Shown: positions 18,596 through 28,097, numbered from the stretch's first letter. The stretch is DNA of 64,000 bases from UBA1351 sp963677885 (GCA_963677885.1 OY782500.1:4154001-4218000), one strand, 5' to 3'. Made by a program: numbers and translations. Notes: a model not told the origin generated them from the sequence alone.

Positions 18596-20050
18596 ATGAT
18601 CAGATGCATAAGATATACGCTGGTTACACTAGTGGTTATGGTCTTGGCTGGGTGTATAAATCAAGTCAGTGAAAGCGACCTTATACTTAATAGAGAAAAC
18701 TTAATCGAAAGCGGTCATCATGCAGGTGACCAGGAAAACAGTGAGACTGTGAACCAGGAACATGAAGGGATAGACTCTGCTAATGATCTTGAAGGGGAAA
18801 TAAAGACAGAGTCAGGTTTTAGTGAAGACCTGGTAAGTCAGGAAAATTATTTTGATGATCAAGCAGCAGGACAAGACTCAGTAGACCACCCAATAAGTCT
18901 ATTGGAAACCATGAAAGAAGATAAAGCTTTTGGCACGCTTGACCTGGGCCAGTTGGTTATGAATCCGGGACAAGAATTGGGTTCTGACCTAAGCTTTAAC
19001 TTAAAAGTAAAAGGCATTAGTCAAAGTTTGTCACTCTATATTTTTGATGAGTATGGGAACCTGCTTCAGACACTGGTAACAGAGGTTGAGCCCTTTTTTC
19101 ATTATGAAGATACACCTCTTCTTGATCTATACGTCCATGATATTCAAGTGCCTGGTCTTAATCCGGACTCTGATTATGGTTTTATCTTTTATGATGGTGA
19201 ATTATACAGTAAGTTGCTGACTTACCAGACACCAGGTGATCAGGTGGATCTTATGGTATTTGGGGATCCCCAGGGTTATAAACTGGAGCATTATGAGGCC
19301 TTTAGACATAACTTTGATATAGGACTTAATCAGTTTCCGGAATGGGACATGACAGTGATTGCCGGAGATATTGTGGATAAGGGGGATGACCTTTGGCAAT
19401 GGGATTATTTCCATGAGGCTTTAGATAGTCGGCTATATGAACGTCCGGTTTTAACAGCCATCGGAAATCATGATGTCATCAATGGGTCTAACCTATATAA
19501 GTCCAGTTTTGAATATCCAGATAATGGCCTGGAGGCACTCAAAGACAGGAGCTTTTATATAGATCTTCCAGGTGGGCGGATTGGCGTCTGGGATACTGAA
19601 AAACCCAGTCTCTTTAGCCAGCAGGCTGAATGGTTGAAAGAAATAATGAAAGACCAGGACGGATTTCGGATTGTCCTTATGCATCGAAGCGTCTACCCGG
19701 TTTCTTATAATGAAGCCTATATAAGAAATCTATCCCAGGTTTTCGAAGATTTAGAAATTGATCTGGTCATTAGCGGCCATGACCATATATACTCAAGGAC
19801 GACTATAATGGATGAGGAAATCGTTTCAGTGGATGATGGTGTGACTTATGTGGTGACAGGTTCCTCCTCCGGATCGAAATTCTATAGTGATTTGGGTGAT
19901 GAAAGATTTTGGAAGCAGGTTGTATACGATAAAGATTATCCGGTTTTTACACGAATCAGCATTGATGAAAAAGGTCTGTCACTAAAGGCCTATGCCATTG
20001 AAGACCAAGGTCTTATACTGGTTGACTCACTTTACAAAACAGCTGATTAA
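18596..20050 (+). CDS. metallophosphoesterase lipoprotein
   Basis: Exported calcineurin-like phosphoesterase. The signal peptide ends in the lipobox VLAGC, and about 90 acidic, Gln- and Glu-rich residues form a spacer. An N-terminal beta domain resembling those of purple acid phosphatases follows. The metal motifs appear in order: FGDPQ near 222, AGDIVDKGD near 257, IGNHD near 289, LMHRS near 361 and SGHDHIYSR near 392-400. The phosphate ester substrate is unknown. I start at the ATG at 18596, 10 bases after AAGGG; an ATG at 18587 would sit one base from that site. It shares the acidic-linker style with the hydrolase lipoprotein at 14.0 kb. Confidence 0.87.
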   Translation: MIRCIRYTLVTLVVMVLAGCINQVSESDLILNRENLIESGHHAGDQENSETVNQEHEGIDSANDLEGEIKTESGFSEDLVSQENYFDDQAAGQDSVDHPISLLETMKEDKAFGTLDLGQLVMNPGQELGSDLSFNLKVKGISQSLSLYIFDEYGNLLQTLVTEVEPFFHYEDTPLLDLYVHDIQVPGLNPDSDYGFIFYDGELYSKLLTYQTPGDQVDLMVFGDPQGYKLEHYEAFRHNFDIGLNQFPEWDMTVIAGDIVDKGDDLWQWDYFHEALDSRLYERPVLTAIGNHDVINGSNLYKSSFEYPDNGLEALKDRSFYIDLPGGRIGVWDTEKPSLFSQQAEWLKEIMKDQDGFRIVLMHRSVYPVSYNEAYIRNLSQVFEDLEIDLVISGHDHIYSRTTIMDEEIVSVDDGVTYVVTGSSSGSKFYSDLGDERFWKQVVYDKDYPVFTRISIDEKGLSLKAYAIEDQGLILVDSLYKTAD

Positions 20051-20098
20051 GCTTATAATAAACCGTCATATACTAAGGATTCATAGAAAGAAATAAGA

Positions 20099-21865
20099 AT
20101 GAAAAAAACATTACTGATAGCCATAAATGCCAAGTTCATACATTCAAATCTAGCTATTCGTTACATAAAAAAATATGTTGACAGAGAGTTGGGTCTAGAT
20201 CAAGGGACGAGTCCGATTTCCTTGATGGAGTTTTCCATCAATCAGCAAATCGACTATATCTTAAGTGAAATTATTGCCTTTAAGCCGGGAGTCCTTGCCT
20301 TTTCCTGCTACTTGTGGAACATTGAATATGTTAGAAAGCTTAGTAGAGAGGTCAAGAAGATTCTTCCTGGGCTTATAATCATCTATGGAGGACCGGAGGT
20401 TTCTTATACTGCAAAAGAAGAGTTAAGGGATAACTCCAGTGTAGATATTATTGTTCAAGGTGAAGGTGAAGCCAGCTTCAAACATATTCTGGATGAATTA
20501 TTGAATCAGGATTATATGGAAGGGAAAGGTTTTGGCTATTCCTACCGCCATGGACAAGCTATTAAGACCCTGCCGCCTGCAATAGGCCTTCCTATGGAAG
20601 ATATTCCCTTTCCCTACGATTCTGATTTAGAGGACCTTGATAACCGAATTCTCTATTATGAAACCAGTCGTGGTTGTCCTTTTCATTGCCAGTACTGTTT
20701 ATCATCCATAGAAAAGGGTGTTCGTTTTAGACCTCTTAAACTGGTTTATGATGAACTTCAGTTTTTCCTGGACCATCAAGTGAGACAGGTTAAGTTTGTG
20801 GATAGAACCTTTAATGCCAAACAGAGCCACGCCCTGTCCATTATGGAATATATCATGGAACACGATAATGGGGTGACAAACTTCCACTTTGAAGTGGCTC
20901 CTGAGCTTCTTAAGGAAGGCTTTATAGAATGCTTGTCTAGAGCTAGACAAGGCCTTTTTCAACTGGAAATTGGTGTTCAAACCATTAATGATTCTACCTT
21001 GGAACTCATCCAGAGAAAAAATGTTCTACCCTTAATTACCAAAGCGGTTATGGAGGTACATCATTTAGGCAATACCCATATGCATCTTGATCTTATAGCT
21101 GGATTGCCTGATGAAACCTATGATCAGTTTCGAAAGTCTTTTGACTATGTCTACAGCCTGGCACCACATCAACTCCAACTGGGGTTCTTGAAGGTTCTTA
21201 AGGGTGCTGGTATGATGGACCTGACGCATGATTATGGTATTTTGTATAGGGAATATCCACCATATGAAGTTTTGGCTACAAAAAGTATTTCTTTTGAAGA
21301 ACTAAAATTATTGAATATGGTTGAAGAAATGGTTGAAATATTCTATAATAGTGGACAGTTTAGAAGGACTGTAGACAGATTTGTAGCTGGTTATGATTCA
21401 GCTTTTGGCGCCTATGAATACCTGGCAAAAGCCTGGATGGATAAAGGTTACCATCACCAACAACATAATAAACTGGACTTGTTTCAGTTCATGTATGATA
21501 TGACAGGAGATAAGGACCACTTAATGCTGGATTATTGTCTAAATGAAAAGCCACGAAAAAAACTGGATTGGATGGATTATGATTTTATTGAGGCACCTTT
21601 ACAGAGGTACCTCCTTGATACAGTAGCTGAAAAGGGATTTTGGCAGGAAGAAGCCGGCAAGTATACCAGTAAACAGTTATCCAGGATGTATCATATGGAC
21701 CAGGTTAAAGAGGATGGTTTAAGTGAAGCGGTACCAATTCTTAAGACCAGTCATGATAGTTTTGAAGGAGATTACCTTCTGATCAATTATGAAAGACGGG
21801 ACTTTATTGACAATAGTGGCCAGATGATTGTTGTTAGGATAAAGAGGCAGGAAGAAGGGTGTTAG
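20099..21865 (+). CDS. B12-binding radical SAM protein (DUF4080-type)
   Basis: Predicted cobalamin-binding and 4Fe-4S radical SAM enzyme. Residues about 1-150 form a B12-binding-like Rossmann domain ('VLAFSCYLWNIEYV', YGGPEVSYTA). The radical SAM core begins at RGCPFHCQYC near residue 192-201, giving the CxxxCxxC cluster. The TIM barrel strands (HFEVAPELL, FQLEIGVQT, HLDLIAGLPDE) follow, and a C-terminal segment of about 170 residues fits DUF4080. The reaction is not known for this subfamily; methyl transfer or RNA modification has been suggested for relatives. The stop lies one base before the nth start, so the two are co-transcribed. Confidence 0.85.
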   Translation: MKKTLLIAINAKFIHSNLAIRYIKKYVDRELGLDQGTSPISLMEFSINQQIDYILSEIIAFKPGVLAFSCYLWNIEYVRKLSREVKKILPGLIIIYGGPEVSYTAKEELRDNSSVDIIVQGEGEASFKHILDELLNQDYMEGKGFGYSYRHGQAIKTLPPAIGLPMEDIPFPYDSDLEDLDNRILYYETSRGCPFHCQYCLSSIEKGVRFRPLKLVYDELQFFLDHQVRQVKFVDRTFNAKQSHALSIMEYIMEHDNGVTNFHFEVAPELLKEGFIECLSRARQGLFQLEIGVQTINDSTLELIQRKNVLPLITKAVMEVHHLGNTHMHLDLIAGLPDETYDQFRKSFDYVYSLAPHQLQLGFLKVLKGAGMMDLTHDYGILYREYPPYEVLATKSISFEELKLLNMVEEMVEIFYNSGQFRRTVDRFVAGYDSAFGAYEYLAKAWMDKGYHHQQHNKLDLFQFMYDMTGDKDHLMLDYCLNEKPRKKLDWMDYDFIEAPLQRYLLDTVAEKGFWQEEAGKYTSKQLSRMYHMDQVKEDGLSEAVPILKTSHDSFEGDYLLINYERRDFIDNSGQMIVVRIKRQEEGC

Positions 21866-21866
21866 T

Positions 21867-22502
21867 ATGACGAAAAAGATTGTGCAGGAAGTTCTTGATC
21901 TCTTATACCAAGCCCATCCAGGAGCAGAATGCGAACTCAACCATAAAGATGAGTTTCAGTTACTGGTAGCGACAGTTTTATCTGCTCAAACAACGGATGT
22001 TTCAGTAAATAAAGTAACACCCCATCTCTTTGATAAATATCCCAGTGTATACGACCTGGCTTCAGCAGGCCTTGGGGATGTGGAAGCCTGTATACGACAG
22101 ATTGGACTTTATAAAAGCAAGGCCAAGAATATTATTGCCTTGTCTCAAGCTATAATATCTGACTTTAATGGCAAGGTTCCAGGCACTGTAAAAGACCTTG
22201 TAACACTGAAGGGTGTTGGACAAAAGACGGCTAATGTGGTTGTCAGTAATGCCTTTGGAGTTCCGGCGATAGCCGTTGATACCCATGTCTTTAGGGTAAG
22301 CAATCGAATTGGAATCGTCAATGCTAAAGACGTTAAACTGACAGAAGAACAGTTGATGAAAAAAATTCCCAAGGACCAATGGACACAGGCCCATCACACC
22401 TTTATATTTCAAGGTAGATATGTATGCCTGGCAAGAAAGCCAAAGTGCGAGGAATGTAATATAACCCAGTACTGTAAATATTTCAAAAAAATGAGTAAGT
22501 AG
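21867..22502 (+). CDS. nth: endonuclease III
   Basis: Base-excision repair DNA glycosylase and AP lyase for oxidised pyrimidines. It has the helix-hairpin-helix LKGVGQKTAN with catalytic Lys near 120, the catalytic Asp in AVDTHVFR near 137, and a C-terminal 4Fe-4S cluster with the exact C-x6-C-x2-C-x5-C spacing (CLARKPKCEECNITQYC). The 211-residue length is standard. It follows the radical SAM gene with one base between stop and start, and udk starts 12 bases later. Confidence 0.96.
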   Translation: MTKKIVQEVLDLLYQAHPGAECELNHKDEFQLLVATVLSAQTTDVSVNKVTPHLFDKYPSVYDLASAGLGDVEACIRQIGLYKSKAKNIIALSQAIISDFNGKVPGTVKDLVTLKGVGQKTANVVVSNAFGVPAIAVDTHVFRVSNRIGIVNAKDVKLTEEQLMKKIPKDQWTQAHHTFIFQGRYVCLARKPKCEECNITQYCKYFKKMSK

Positions 22503-22514
22503 CGGAGGACTAAG

Positions 22515-23129
22515 ATGAATCCTATTATTATCGGTATTGCCGGAGGAACCGGCTCAGGAAAAACAACGTTAGTAAACAAATTGAAATCGGTCCTTGGCGA
22601 CGAAGTGGTAACTCTTTGCCACGACTACTATTACAAGGCTAATGATGATATGCCCTTGGAAGAACGTAAAAAACTGAACTATGACCATCCAAATGCCTTT
22701 GATACTGGTATGATGATTGATGATATCAAGCGCCTCAAGGAAGGCATGGTTATAGAACGACCAACCTATGACTTTGTCGAGCATACAAGGGCCAGTGAAA
22801 CAGTAAGGGTAAGTCCTAAGAAAGTTATTATTGTAGAAGGAATTCTTATCTTTGAAAACCGTGAATTGTTGGAACAGTTGGATATTAAGGTTTTTGTTGA
22901 TACAGATGCTGACGTGCGAATTATCAGAAGAATTGTTCGTGACGTTAAGGAAAGAGGCAGAAGCCTGGATTCTGTTATTAATCAATACCTCAACACGGTT
23001 AAGCTGATGCATGAAGAGTTTGTAGAACCCAGTAAGCGAAACGCAGACATTATTATTCCAGAAGGAGGACATAATAAGGTTGCTGTTTCCATGCTCCTGG
23101 ATAAGATTAAGGTTCTGTTGGCGAGTTAA
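22515..23129 (+). CDS. udk: uridine kinase
   Basis: Phosphorylates uridine and cytidine to the monophosphates in pyrimidine salvage. The P-loop is GIAGGTGSGKTT at residues 6-17. CHDYYYK, 'NYDHPNAFDT' and VEGILIFENREL are family strands, and IRRIVRDVKERGR carries the lid arginines. The length of 204 residues is normal. AGCGGAGGA precedes the ATG. It is the last gene before the terminator at 23147. Confidence 0.93.
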   Translation: MNPIIIGIAGGTGSGKTTLVNKLKSVLGDEVVTLCHDYYYKANDDMPLEERKKLNYDHPNAFDTGMMIDDIKRLKEGMVIERPTYDFVEHTRASETVRVSPKKVIIVEGILIFENRELLEQLDIKVFVDTDADVRIIRRIVRDVKERGRSLDSVINQYLNTVKLMHEEFVEPSKRNADIIIPEGGHNKVAVSMLLDKIKVLLAS

Positions 23130-23146
23130 TGAATATTATGATGTTG

Positions 23147-23180
23147 AAAAGGAGACCTTTTTTATAAGGTCTCTTTTCTT
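23147..23180 (+). terminator. terminator after udk
   Basis: GAGACCTT/AAGGTCTC stem with a six-base loop, A-rich before and TTTTCTT after. Confidence 0.8.
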
Positions 23181-23200
23181 GTGCACATTATATAAAAATT

Positions 23201-23228
23201 TTGCTTTTTCTTGTAAACTTGATATAAT
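23201..23228 (+). promoter_or_regulatory. promoter of the CBS pyrophosphatase gene
   Basis: TTGCTT, 16-base spacer, TATAAT, 43 bases before the ATG. Confidence 0.6.
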
Positions 23229-23271
23229 AGAATTCAGAAATCAAATAAAATATAACTAAAATGGGGAAAAA

Positions 23272-24939
23272 ATGAAAGAAAAAGTATACGTGTTCGGACA
23301 CCAAAACCCGGATACAGACTCAATATGTTCGGCAATCGCTTATGCCTACTTTAAAAATCAATTGGATCAGGACCACGAATATGTACCGGTGGCACTTAAA
23401 GAAGTAAACAAAGAAACAGAATATGTATTGGATTACTTTGACTTGAAACAACCGAAGGTAATAGCCAGTCTTAAACCTCAGGTCATGGATATTAATCTTA
23501 GAAACGGGGCTTTTGTCAAGGAAGAGGATTCCATCAGGGAAGTATTGGAAGTTTTGTTAGGACAGACAGGTAGGATTGTACCTGTTGTTGACCATGATGA
23601 GCGTTTAATTGGGGTTGTATCTATTTCTGACATCGTTCCAAGATTACTTGGAAACGAGAATAAATCCATCCTCAAGGAAACCAAGACACCCTTTGGACAC
23701 GTAGTCAAAGAACTGTCCCTAAAGAAAATCGTGGATGCCTATGACGGCAAAGACCATAATGGTCATGTTGAGGGTATGGTCTATTTGGCTGCGGATCTCG
23801 TTGATGATATGGACATGGTAAGCCGTGATGATATTGTCATCTGTAATCACAAGGAATGGAAAGATTATGTTGAACGTGCCGGTGCCATTATTATCGGTTG
23901 TATGAAAGATCCTGAAAGAGTAAGTACATTAAAAGAAGACTGTAAGGCGTATTTTAAGTCGAATAAGGACAGTCAGGGCAGTATATATTATTCACCAATG
24001 AGTAATCTGGAAGTGGTTAAGGGTATCTCCAAATCCACTCCTATTACTTCCATGGTTAAAAAAGATGGCCTGGAGTATTTTGTTACCTATGAGACCATTG
24101 ATGATGTGAAAGAAAATATGATGACCTCCAAGTACCGACGCTTTCCGGTAGTTAATGAAAACGGTAAGATAAAGGGACTTCTATCTAGATCTGACCTTGT
24201 TGATATTAATAAGAAAAAGGCTATTTTGGTTGACCATAATGAAAGAGGACAGTCTATTGAAGGGATTGAAGATATTGAAATTCTGGAGATTATTGACCAC
24301 CACCGGGTAGCTGATGTTATGACTATTGCACCTTTATACTTTCGGGTTGAGCCGGTAGGGTGCACATCCACGATTGTGGCCAGAATGTATGAGGAGCAGG
24401 GTATTGAAATTCCCCATCACATAGCTGGGCTCATGATGAGTGCCATTATTTCAGATACCCTTCTCTTTAACTCACCAACCTGTACTGACCTGGATGTGGC
24501 TACGGCCAATAAACTGGCAGATATTGTAGGTGTGGACATTCGGATGTATGGGATGAAGATGATTACCTCAGGTTCTGATTTGGGAGAACAAACCCCCAAT
24601 CAGATACTTAACAACGACCGGAAGAAGTTTATGTTCGGTAAATATAAGGTTACCATTGCACAGATTAACACAGGAGACTTTGACGGATTCTTTAAGGTCT
24701 TTGAAGGTATCATGGCAGAGATGAAAGCCATCTGTGAAAAAGACTCCTTTAACCTCTTTGTCCTCTTAGTGACGGATGCAGTGGTTGGTGGTACAGAAAT
24801 TATACCAGTAGGTGATTCCAGATGGATTGTGGAAGAAGCCTTTGGTCTTAAACCCCAGGATACATCCATGTTCTTAACCGGAGTTTTCTCAAGGAAGAAG
24901 CAGGTAGTACCTAAGTTGATGAACGCTGCCAGACTATAA
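23272..24939 (+). CDS. manganese-dependent inorganic pyrophosphatase with CBS and DRTGG domains
   Basis: Family II pyrophosphatase that hydrolyses PPi to phosphate. The N-terminal DHH metal site is seen in FGHQNPDTDSICSA, continues at IDHHRVADV near 340, and ends in the DHHA2 domain with SRKKQVVPKL. A regulatory insert splits the catalytic part: CBS half near 70-125 (VVDHDERLIGVVSISDI), a DRTGG-like domain near 130-245 and a second CBS half near 250-305 (FPVVNENGKIKGLLSR). In characterised CBS-PPases this insert binds AMP, ADP or ATP and diadenosine polyphosphates to tune activity. The 555-residue length matches the CBS-DRTGG subgroup. It has its own promoter and terminator. Confidence 0.94.
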   Translation: MKEKVYVFGHQNPDTDSICSAIAYAYFKNQLDQDHEYVPVALKEVNKETEYVLDYFDLKQPKVIASLKPQVMDINLRNGAFVKEEDSIREVLEVLLGQTGRIVPVVDHDERLIGVVSISDIVPRLLGNENKSILKETKTPFGHVVKELSLKKIVDAYDGKDHNGHVEGMVYLAADLVDDMDMVSRDDIVICNHKEWKDYVERAGAIIIGCMKDPERVSTLKEDCKAYFKSNKDSQGSIYYSPMSNLEVVKGISKSTPITSMVKKDGLEYFVTYETIDDVKENMMTSKYRRFPVVNENGKIKGLLSRSDLVDINKKKAILVDHNERGQSIEGIEDIEILEIIDHHRVADVMTIAPLYFRVEPVGCTSTIVARMYEEQGIEIPHHIAGLMMSAIISDTLLFNSPTCTDLDVATANKLADIVGVDIRMYGMKMITSGSDLGEQTPNQILNNDRKKFMFGKYKVTIAQINTGDFDGFFKVFEGIMAEMKAICEKDSFNLFVLLVTDAVVGGTEIIPVGDSRWIVEEAFGLKPQDTSMFLTGVFSRKKQVVPKLMNAARL

Positions 24940-25016
24940 GCTGCCATTTGTCCTACAAGCAAATTATTGTGAAGGACAGAAGACGCCGGCTTTAAATGTT
25001 AATAATGGATATAAGA

Positions 25017-25055
25017 AAACCACTTGTCATATAGTCATGACAGGTGGTTTGTTTT
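25017..25055 (+). terminator. terminator after the pyrophosphatase gene
   Basis: A 13-bp stem AAACCACTTGTCA/TGACAGGTGGTTT, 8-base loop, then GTTTTTGG. The A-rich 5' side may also serve the convergent gene. Confidence 0.8.
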
Positions 25056-25116
25056 TGGTTTCCAATCGGTTATATGAACCATTTGTTTTGGAAAAAAATA
25101 GCCAAAGCTCTGTTTC

Positions 25117-25755
25117 TTACAAGGTTCCTTCAAAAAAATCGTATTGTTTAAGAACACGTTTACTGATTAAGTAGGAGTTCAATGAGAAGACGATACCACC
25201 TACGAAGAAGACGTAGATAAACATACTGACTGCTCCAAGAATAACGTTTAGAACCAGGTATAAAAGTCCTGCATTAATCAATGATGCAAGGACTGCAGTT
25301 GGCAAGTGCTTGTTAGCCAGGAAAAAAGCTGTCTTAATGACTTCCATCAGTTTACCTTGGGTATGAGCGAGAAGTGGGTAGGTAAAGGTGGAGATAAAAC
25401 CGACCTCAATAAAAATAAACATGTAAACAGGTAAAAGCCAGATTGTTCCAAAGGTTTCAGTGAAAATCATATAAATATTAAAAAGACTGATTAAAATCAG
25501 AATTAATGAGAATATACCAAAGATTAAAGCACTGAAAAAGCGTTTGCGAAATACTTTAAAGAACTGCTTAAACATGTAGCCTTCACCGGAAATAATCGAT
25601 GCATACAGTGATCCGTAGGCTGCAGTTGTTGCCGGTCCGTTCAGTATACCAAAACTGAAAAATGTGAGTAAAAACCACATGGTGTTGACGGCTATAATGT
25701 CGAAGGCCATACTTCCATATCGTTGAAATGGGCCATCTAAATCAAATAATTTCAC
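25117..25755 (-). CDS. YesL-like DUF624 membrane protein
   Basis: Integral membrane protein of about 212 residues with five to six hydrophobic segments. The N terminus VKLFDLDGPFQRYGS matches the conserved start of the DUF624/YesL family, whose members sit near glycan-use genes. I start at the GTG at 25755, with AGAGGA 8 bases upstream. The upstream in-frame ATG at 25875 would add 40 residues not typical of the family, and that stretch contains a TATAAT -10-like box (25793-25798, minus strand). The function of DUF624 is not established. It is convergent with the pyrophosphatase gene and follows folC on the minus strand. Confidence 0.75.
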   Translation of the reverse strand: MKLFDLDGPFQRYGSMAFDIIAVNTMWFLLTFFSFGILNGPATTAAYGSLYASIISGEGYMFKQFFKVFRKRFFSALIFGIFSLILILISLFNIYMIFTETFGTIWLLPVYMFIFIEVGFISTFTYPLLAHTQGKLMEVIKTAFFLANKHLPTAVLASLINAGLLYLVLNVILGAVSMFIYVFFVGGIVFSLNSYLISKRVLKQYDFFEGTL

Positions 25756-25891
25756 GTATTGTTTCCTCTTTTCATAGAATATTGCGGTTTCCATTATATC
25801 ATATTTAGGAGGGTCATAATATTTAAATTCCATTAAATGTTTCACAAAAATTCTCTCCCATATATGGTGATTCATACAGGAAGAACTTTGT

Positions 25892-27157
25892 CTAGTCCAT
25901 CGAATTAACTAAATAATGCCTCATGGGTATAGCAGTATAGAAGGAACCACAGGTGACATACAGGTCGGCCGGCGATTGAATAGCCAGATTGAAAGCTTCG
26001 ATAATACTTGAAACAGGATGGGCTTTTTCTTGTATAGATGGCTCCAGACTCTTATATACCTTTTCTGGAGCAAAGGCCCTGGGGGATTGAGGAGGGACCA
26101 GAATTACTTGCCTGCATAAAGGAGCCAGTTTTAGAATAGCATCCTTATAGGGCTTATCTTCAAGCATACCAAGGACAAGAGTGATCGTCGATCTGGCATA
26201 GGTGGTTGTCAGGTGGTTTACCAGTGCTTGAACTCCTTCTGCGTTATGACCGCCATCTAATAGCCATAAACCTGTATCATGATTTATTGATTCCAACCTT
26301 GCAGGGTGGATAAGGGACCTTAATCCTTTAATAATTCCTTCTTGACTGACAGGATATTTTTTCTTGAGGTAGGCAAGGACTGACAAGGAAAGGGAAAGAT
26401 TGTCTTTTTGATGTTGGCCTTTAAGTTTATTGGCCTGGTCGAAATCTTTCAATTGTTCTTCGGAATAGTTTTCGGGAATATACTTAAGGCATTTAATTAG
26501 GAAGGATCCAATTCGATGACTTTCCTGGCTAATAACATCTATTGCATCTTGAGGAAGTTTTCCATAAAAGCAGGGAACTCCACTTTTCATGATGCCTGCC
26601 TTGTGGCTGGTGATGTCCCTAATGGTATTTCCAAGATGTTCAGTATGGTCTAAGGAGATAGAGGTGATAACTGTGGCCAGAGGGTTGTCAAATACATTGG
26701 TTGCATCATCCCGACCACCCATAAGTGCCTCAATGATACAAAGGTCTATGTTGCTTAAGTACATGGCGTAGAGGGCTATGACAGTAATGCATTCATAATG
26801 GGTAGGAAGCGGGCTGCCTTCCCCAAGCATCAATTGGTAGATTTCTTCTACTGCCTGGCTGGATCTGTTCATTAAGTCCAGGGATATGGTTTTCTCATTT
26901 ATCGTAATACATTCCCTATAGTCCAGTATATAAGGGGAGGTAAAGGTGGCAGTTGTATAACCGCAATGCTGGTATATAGAGCTAAGGGTCTTAGTCACTG
27001 ACCCTTTTCCGTTTGTACCGGCTATATGGATGACAGAGAGTTTTTGGTGGAAGTTGCCCATTCTCTTTAGGAGGTCGCCAATGGCATCTCGGGACATTGT
27101 TTTATGAAACCAAGGTACTTGGTCCAGGAAGTCTTTATAGGAAGTGGATGATTTCAA
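25892..27157 (-). CDS. folC: folylpolyglutamate synthase / dihydrofolate synthase
   Basis: Adds glutamate to folates (and to dihydropteroate in bifunctional enzymes) with ATP. The P-loop is HIAGTNGKGSVTK near 44-56, followed by FTSPYILDYRECI (folate loop) and, in the C-terminal domain, WLLDGGHNAEG near 296-306. The 421-residue length is standard. The start codon is TTG at 27157, with AAAGGAG about 10 bases upstream. It lies directly before the DUF624 gene on the same strand, with a 137-base gap that holds a possible promoter. Confidence 0.93.
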   Translation of the reverse strand: MKSSTSYKDFLDQVPWFHKTMSRDAIGDLLKRMGNFHQKLSVIHIAGTNGKGSVTKTLSSIYQHCGYTTATFTSPYILDYRECITINEKTISLDLMNRSSQAVEEIYQLMLGEGSPLPTHYECITVIALYAMYLSNIDLCIIEALMGGRDDATNVFDNPLATVITSISLDHTEHLGNTIRDITSHKAGIMKSGVPCFYGKLPQDAIDVISQESHRIGSFLIKCLKYIPENYSEEQLKDFDQANKLKGQHQKDNLSLSLSVLAYLKKKYPVSQEGIIKGLRSLIHPARLESINHDTGLWLLDGGHNAEGVQALVNHLTTTYARSTITLVLGMLEDKPYKDAILKLAPLCRQVILVPPQSPRAFAPEKVYKSLEPSIQEKAHPVSSIIEAFNLAIQSPADLYVTCGSFYTAIPMRHYLVNSMD

Positions 27158-27246
27158 GGGATGAATCTCCTTTCGTTAAACATTTCATTTGAATTATATA
27201 GTATAATATCAAGGGTATCAAGAATAGAAAAAATGGAGTTAATAGT

Positions 27247-27954
27247 ATGAAAGAATACATTTATCTTAAATTGGCTAAGGATATTCAGGATAAAATCAAC
27301 AGTGGTGAATACAAGATTCGGGAGAAGCTGCCATCAGAGCGTGAATTGGCTGAATCATATGAGGTCAGCAGAATGACAGCAAGACAAGCGGTGACCTACC
27401 TCTTGGAGCAAGGCATTGTCTATAGGGAAAGGGGCAGCGGCACCTTTGTACAGGCACCGGCAATTCAGCAAAACAATGTCAAAAGCTTTACAGAGACGGT
27501 TGAAGCTCTGGGATTTGAGGCAAAAACAAGGGTTATTGAGTTCTCAACGGTTACGTCGATTCCATCTATAGCTCAGGCTCTTGATTTACCGGGTTCAACA
27601 GCTTTTTACAAGCTGAAGCGCCTGCGTTTAGGAAACTCAATTCCTATGGCGCTGGAGGTTTTATATATTCCTAAAGATTACTTACCGGGACTTTCTGCCT
27701 TTGATATGGATCAGTCCCTTTACCACCTCTTAGAGGCGGAGTACGGTATCAATGTGTCACGGGTTACCTATCAGGTTGAAGCCATTATGGCCAATCCCGT
27801 TCATATGAAAATCATGGAACTCAAAAAAGTAACAGCTCTCTTAAAAGTAACAGGTGCCTCTTATGACCAGAATGGAAGAAAACTGCTTTATGAAGAATCC
27901 ATCTATCGGTCAGATCTATATACCTATCATATGGATATTAGTAAAAAATACTAA
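27247..27954 (+). CDS. GntR-family regulator with UTRA domain
   Basis: Metabolite-responsive repressor of the HutC/YvoA subfamily. The winged helix-turn-helix (residues about 5-70) has PSERELAESYEVSRMTARQA and GSGTFV. The UTRA effector domain (about 90-230) shows 'FYKLKRLRLG' and 'PMALEVLYIP'. UTRA regulators sense sugar phosphates, histidine derivatives or similar ligands; which one applies here is unknown. GGAG sits 8 bases before the ATG. It is divergent from folC and separated by 140 bases from the signalling cassette, which has its own promoter, so joint regulation is not shown. Confidence 0.9.
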   Translation: MKEYIYLKLAKDIQDKINSGEYKIREKLPSERELAESYEVSRMTARQAVTYLLEQGIVYRERGSGTFVQAPAIQQNNVKSFTETVEALGFEAKTRVIEFSTVTSIPSIAQALDLPGSTAFYKLKRLRLGNSIPMALEVLYIPKDYLPGLSAFDMDQSLYHLLEAEYGINVSRVTYQVEAIMANPVHMKIMELKKVTALLKVTGASYDQNGRKLLYEESIYRSDLYTYHMDISKKY

Positions 27955-27989
27955 GAAGCAAAAGCTAAATCAGGACCTAGGTCTTAATC

Positions 27990-28003
27990 GTGACAAATGT
28001 CAC
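27990..28003. promoter_or_regulatory. palindrome upstream of the signalling cassette
   Basis: GTGACAAATGTCAC, a 6-bp inverted repeat with two central bases, ends 43 bases before the -35 box at 28047. The position suits an activator such as the cassette's own LuxR-type response regulator. A second 10-bp palindrome, GACCTAGGTC, lies at 27974-27983. Confidence 0.45.
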
Positions 28004-28046
28004 TTATTATCGGTGAGTTTTGCATGAAATCGATGACTAACTGCTC

Positions 28047-28075
28047 TTGAGGTCATCTTTATATCAGGATACAAT
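28047..28075 (+). promoter_or_regulatory. promoter of the signalling cassette
   Basis: TTGAGG, 17-base spacer, TACAAT, 22 bases before the ATG at 28098. It overlaps an in-frame TTG and so argues against that codon as the start. Confidence 0.5.
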
Positions 28076-28097
28076 AGATAAAAAGGAAGGGCACAGG

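Noticed and set aside
22569..23072. 167-codon minus-strand open frame
   Set aside because: Antisense to uridine kinase, composition typical of a shadow frame, no start signal.
25755..25875. 40-residue N-terminal extension of the DUF624 protein
   Set aside because: It contains a -10-like box and lies upstream of a good ribosome site and GTG that give the usual family N terminus.
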